Positions 59,176 through 64,000 of a DNA stretch of 64,000 nucleotides are shown in pieces. The stretch comes from Colletotrichum lupini (lineage: Eukaryota; Ascomycota; Sordariomycetes; Glomerellales; Glomerellaceae), in contig NC_064677.1 of NCBI RefSeq assembly GCF_023278565.1, positions 6,138,001 to 6,202,000 of the forward strand. Direction: 5' to 3'. Numbering within the stretch: the stretch's first letter is position 1; every line of letters starts with the position of its first letter. The position numbers and the translations under genes were made by a program. The notes beneath the pieces were generated by a model. It worked only from the letters and a program-made list of their open reading frames with translations, searched no databases and was not told the DNA's origin.

Positions 59176-62100
59176 TAATAAATTGCTACGTTAGGGCTTA
59201 TTATCGTAGTCTTTTATAACGTCTTGCCAGTAGTATTAGTACCCTTTTAGTAATTTCCTCTTCCTCGTTGTCTATTAGTACTACTATAACGATTTCGTTA
59301 AGGATAATTTCCTATACCTCTACTGCGGGTTATATAGTTTCCCCTAGCTCTTTTTCTTTTTATAAGTTAGAAATTACCTCGTTAGGATCTATATAGTACG
59401 GTCTAATTACTATAATTAATACTTTAAATAGCTAGTCGCAATCTCTCGTAATTATATAAGAGCGCTCGTCGATAGAAATTAACTTATATAGCCTAGCCTA
59501 TTATTAAATAATTTCGCACTATACTCGTATATCCGAATTTAGTAATATATTTAAATTATCCCCTATATTAGGCCTATTATGCGTAGTAATTACTTTATTA
59601 ACTTACTTTCTTATACTTACCTCGCGCAATACCTATATTACTTTTTTAATTACTCGGGCTCGTTAGCTTATGCTTAGTAATAATAGCGAGGCTAAAGTCG
59701 TTCTTAAATATGCTCTAAATACTAATAGCGTTAGTATAAGTCCGTTAGGCCCTATAGTATCGTTATAGTATTTAAGTACTATCTAGAAGTATTTATTGTT
59801 AATAAAATCCGGATTTTCCTTTTTAATAATTCTAAACGCCCTTTTTAATTATCAATATACCCTTTTTACTTTTTTAATACTATAGTGCGCTTTAATAAGT
59901 ACGACTTTTAGCTATATACCGTAGGCCGTTATATTATCCTTAAATTTTACTAACTTAAAGCTAGTACTAGCGTCGGTTCTAATACTATTTAGCGGTCCTT
60001 AGTATATATCAATCTAGCTTTTTCGTAGGGCTACTTATACTATCTTTACTTATAAATCCTAGAAGAATTGCCCTACTTAGAAAGATATAGCTATGTCGAT
60101 TATATATAGTACTAGCTAACTATTTAAGTAGAAAATATTAACGACGATTTCCTAGGTAAAATTAAGCTTATTATACAATTTAAACTTAAATCTACGTAGG
60201 CTCTGCGCATTTATCTAGTATTAGTAATATATTTTTATTAACTACTCTAGCACCCCTATTTTAATATTATTATTACTTAATTACTTTAAGAGGTTATATA
60301 GCCTCGTAACCGACGGGTACCCGAATCTCCGGTATAGTTTTCTAAGCTTATTTTTTATTAAGTAATTAATCGACTTCGTATCGTTAGTAAGCTTTATAAA
60401 CGTATGCCCTTATCGTCGTTCGACTACCTCGAAGTGCTTACTACTAGAGATTCTGTTCTTTATATTATTAAATATAATACTTAGTTAATCTATATTTTTT
60501 AGATATAAGAGAAATAGGGTATTAACGGGTAAAATATAGAAAGTTATCGTTCCGAAGTACGTCTCTACTTTTACTATACCTAGGGTAATAATTTCCTTAC
60601 CTAGGCCAAAACTAATCCTCGTAATACCTATTATTAATATATTAAGCGTTACTAGCGCGATCTTTTATAGCGCTTAGAATTACCCTTTTTTTTTAGTTAA
60701 CTATTACGATGCCCTAGTATTTAGGATAATTTTATAAAAATTATCTAGGCCGTACCTTTCGCTCGCGTAAAATACTTATACGAGCTTAGTATTTAAGGGA
60801 TCTAAGTAGTATAAAAAAGACCCCTCTAGCTACCCCTAGATTTACTTAGTACTATGTTCCTTTTTTTTAAATATCGAGAGAGATAGCGTCCTCTCTTTAA
60901 TTATTAAAAAAATAGGCTTCGGCCCTATTAAATTCGCCCTTTTAGCTACTTCTATATCCGTTATCTAAGGGACCTTCTCTTATTATTTATAAATAAAAGC
61001 TTATTTATTAAGAGCTTTTACTACCCTCTATTCGTTTAGCCTCGTATATCCTCTAGAGGCTAACGGGGCGAAAAAAGAGTAGTTAATATCTTCGATTTTA
61101 TTATAATTTAATTCGTTAGTATAGGGGGTAAGATCTTTTTTATTTTTTAAATCTTTTATAGGGGGTATATACTTTAGGCCGCTATTTTAGCTACCGTCGC
61201 TAGGTTTTATACCCCCGGATCTGCCCTTATATATAATAAAGAATTAGTTAAACCGACGAGGGCTAGTTTTACCGTTTACTACCCTCGACTTTTTATACTA
61301 TTCGTACGATTTAGTACGCTCTTCTTTAGAGTAGTTACTTAACTAATATTTATCCTTTTTATAAATATAATATTACTTCTTTTATTACCCTACCCATAAG
61401 TTAAATCTCTACTTATTTAACGAATCTAGGCCTCTTTATTAGCGATTACCGTATTTAGCCTCTTTTCTTTTCTTATTATACGTTCGATCGACCTAATATT
61501 ATTAATAAGGGCCGTTATATATTTAGAAATAGGTTTAGTATAGCATTCTTACCTTAATATTAAAGCCTGATCTTAGCCTCGAGTAGAGCGTCTCGTAGTC
61601 TTTAAGTACTTAGTATAAGGTAATTTTTATTTTTAGTATACGCTAGACTATAGTATAAAAATATCCGACTTTCCGCTCGTTTATCCCCTTATTTAGCTAG
61701 GTTTTTACTAACTTATTAATTTAATTAATAAGCTTTTTAAGGATCTTTATTTATAGTTTACCCTCTATTATCCTAGCTATAAATATATAAAAAATTGCTC
61801 GTAGCTTAGATAGGAGCTCTAGGTTCTTATTATAAGTCTCGAAGCGGCTTCGGATTACGTTAATTATACTAAAAAAGTCGTTTCGATCGAGATTACGCAC
61901 CGCTTCGTAATAATAATTAGAGGCTTTACTTACGAGTACGATATTAATTACTAAATAGTACTAATATTCCCTAATTCCGACTTTTTTATAATAATCGTAA
62001 AACATCGTTAGGGTTTCTTATAAGACCTTATACTTCCCCCCAGAGTATAATTTCTTTTTTAAAAAGATCTTTTTAAAGTCTATAAATTACCTCGTATTCG

Positions 62101-63873
62101 CTATTAGATTTTTAGTATTTATATACGAACCCTGCGTCGCTACGTACTATTAATAACTTCGGGTCGTTTACTTTTTTTTTTTTTAGCTAATCGGCGCCGA
62201 ATTTCGTATTAATAGTAATAATAAGTTATAGATCGAAATAAGTAGAATTATTAATTATTATACTTCTAACACTATATTTTACCCCGGTATATCCTTTTAC
62301 GACAATAAATTTCCGTTAGTAATTATAAAAAGGAAATCTAGGTCGTTTACTCTTTTTTTAAATTCGTTAAAATAATTATACGCTCTATTAACCTATACTT
62401 AGTTCTATAGTACGAATTCCTCCTCTATAATTATCGTTATTAATATTTCGTATAGCTCTCGTAATTATAATTACGCTAGTAATACTCCTCGCCCATAAAA
62501 GAATTTATTAACTATTTTTATAATTCCTAAGCTTGCGCTCGCGAACTATTTATTTAGTTAGTAACTAAGGTCGTTTACGATTTTATAAAATAGGGGTTAC
62601 CCCTATAGCCCCTTTTTCTTATAAAACTTAGTTAAATAGATTAATACCGCATCTATTTACTTATTATTAAGCTAATTTACGATTTTATATATCTACGTCC
62701 CTTAATAGTCCGGGTTAATATTTACTTACTTATAAGGGATTAGGATTTTATTTAAGATCGGGTTTCGTCCTCTTCTTTTTTACCCTAACTTACTAAGGGT
62801 CGTGCTCTAGCTTATACCCGTATTAGTAGTCGCTAGCGTATTTAATTTTAATAAGGATATATTTAATCTGCGCACTAGTCGTAGTAAATCCGTACTTTTA
62901 TTACTTAACGAATTTATTAGGGTTTAGGAGATTCTTATTTCCTCTTACTATCTCGCTACTACTCTCGTTTTTACTATTTTTAATAATTATTACTACTTTT
63001 TTAAATTGCTAGCTATTATACTTATTAAGATCCTCCTTTTTATTTAGTATAAAATAGTAAGTTTTAATAGTTCCTTTTTATAATAATAGCGGTAGACGTT
63101 TATATTACTATAAAAAGATATAATAATTAGTCTCGGGATTTTTATTAATTACCGATTTCCGCTATCCCGTACACTTCTAGCCTCCTAAGCCTCGTGCTCT
63201 CTATAATCTCTAAATAGCTTCTTTCCTCGACCTACCTCTTCTAAGGTAGTATTCCGTAAGAATAGTCGAAAGTAGACGCCGGGCGGCTCGTAGAGGAGCT
63301 ATATAGGCTATTAAGAACCGTATAGGCCGTTAAGTATAATTAACGAAGTTAAGCCCTCTTTCTTATAAGATCGTATATTTTAAAGAAATTACTAAAAATA
63401 CCTACTTATTACTTATACGTAGTAGGGTTAGATACCTTAGAGATCTTATTTTTTATAGCCTCTCGGTACCCTATTTTATATCTTTTAGGTAGTCTTTTTC
63501 GTAGCTTAATTATAGTTAAGTAATTATTACTTACTAGCGATCCCTTCTATTACTTAGTTAATTTCTAATCGCGGGCCGGCTATAGAAAAGTCGTTTAGTA
63601 AAAAAGCTACTCGGGGCGACGGTAAAAGGCTAGTTACTTAAGCAGTTCCGTTAATTAACGTAGTTTAATATAATAAACGTCGACCTCTCGTAAGTAGTAA
63701 AAGGCTATAATTACTTAATTCCGTACGGTATTCGAGAATCGCCTCCTTTTTTATTTACTTTTATAAAATTAATTAATACGAATCTCCTATTCTATATAAT
63801 ATTAAGAGGTTATCTCTTTTATATAATAAGATACCTTACTAATTTACGATAATAGAATTTAATTACTAATTAG

Positions 63874-64000
63874 TATTAGTATCCCTATTATAGGGTAGTT
63901 AGTTCGAACCGTAGTTAATAAAGAGATTAATTAAACTATATAAATATCTGCGTAGTAGGTATAAAAAGGAGGTTCTAACCGTAGGTTGGGCTAGCTACGA
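63874..64000 (-). repeat. right LTR of the copia element, truncated by the window
   Basis: Aligns base for base with 57227-57353. It is less mutated towards its outer end (GGTTGGGCTAGCTACGA against AGTTAAGCTAGCTATAA). Confidence 0.88.

Larger units (their letters stand above)
57227..64000 (-). mobile_element. Ty1/copia retrotransposon, RIP-destroyed, runs off the window
   Basis: Direct repeats start at 57227 and 63874 (TATTAGTATCCC), and 127 bp of the right one are visible before the window ends. On the minus strand, 59175-58880 translate to YIVKEKADFELVVKLRKEG, then RGVYRFILYNLKK, FKLRIVREIKRKG and SRYVIQGYG. This is the start of the Ty1/copia reverse transcriptase with RIP-type substitutions and stops. 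Coding sense is therefore leftward, and the right LTR is its 5' LTR. The 18 nt inside that LTR (AATTTAATTACTAATTAG) resemble the same position in the 7.4-kb element. No protein can be made. Confidence 0.88.

Noticed and set aside
1..64000. CRISPR arrays, operons, ribosome binding sites
   Set aside because: The introns, RIP pattern and gene families show a fungal nuclear genome; no regularly spaced short repeats were seen.

Overview
The window looks like nuclear DNA of a filamentous ascomycete (Pezizomycotina, probably Sordariomycetes). The conserved genes have short introns with GT..AG ends and CTAAC/CTGAC-like branch sites. The repeats carry the signature of repeat-induced point mutation (RIP): CpA and TpG are almost gone, TpA is in excess, CpG survives, and no long reading frames remain. 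Species cannot be named from what I can see.

Layout. 1-880: a broken gene on the minus strand. 891-8324: a RIP-destroyed LTR retrotransposon with 226-bp LTRs and target duplication GATAG, holding a younger nested solo LTR. 8330-18742: gene-poor DNA of normal composition with a 2EXR-domain gene fragment and COX16. 18743-21232: a small hAT-type element (8-bp target duplication) interrupted by a RIP-damaged Fot1/pogo element (TA duplication). 21241-31265: gene-poor DNA with one conserved disordered-protein gene and an AT-rich island at about 28855-29620. 31266-40693: the conserved core. It holds a FAD-dependent amino-acid-oxidase-like gene and a short-chain dehydrogenase in divergent orientation, the NC2-beta transcription repressor subunit, a membrane-anchored fungal protein divergent from the PRP38 splicing factor, a structured tRNA-like element, and mitochondrial GatA. 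41101-42395: an F-box-type gene with inactivating lesions. 44385-64000: a transposon block. A 9,654-bp LTR element with 177-bp LTRs and target duplication CCTAA has cut an RTA1-family membrane protein gene in two; its 5' part lies at about 55001-55190. Further right are another copy of the same LTR and a Ty1/copia element that runs off the window end.

How it works together. The intact genes are housekeeping functions: cytochrome oxidase assembly, transcription, splicing and mitochondrial aminoacyl-tRNA synthesis. They sit between RIP-inactivated repeats. Genes beside the repeats (2EXR, F-box, RTA1) are broken, so this is a boundary between conserved and fast-decaying compartments. I did not find a new enzymatic system. 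The best-supported unusual items are the split RTA1 gene, the nested hAT/Fot1 insertion, the RIP gradients across LTR pairs, and a primer-binding site that looks like a half-tRNA(iMet) match. Splice models are read by eye.
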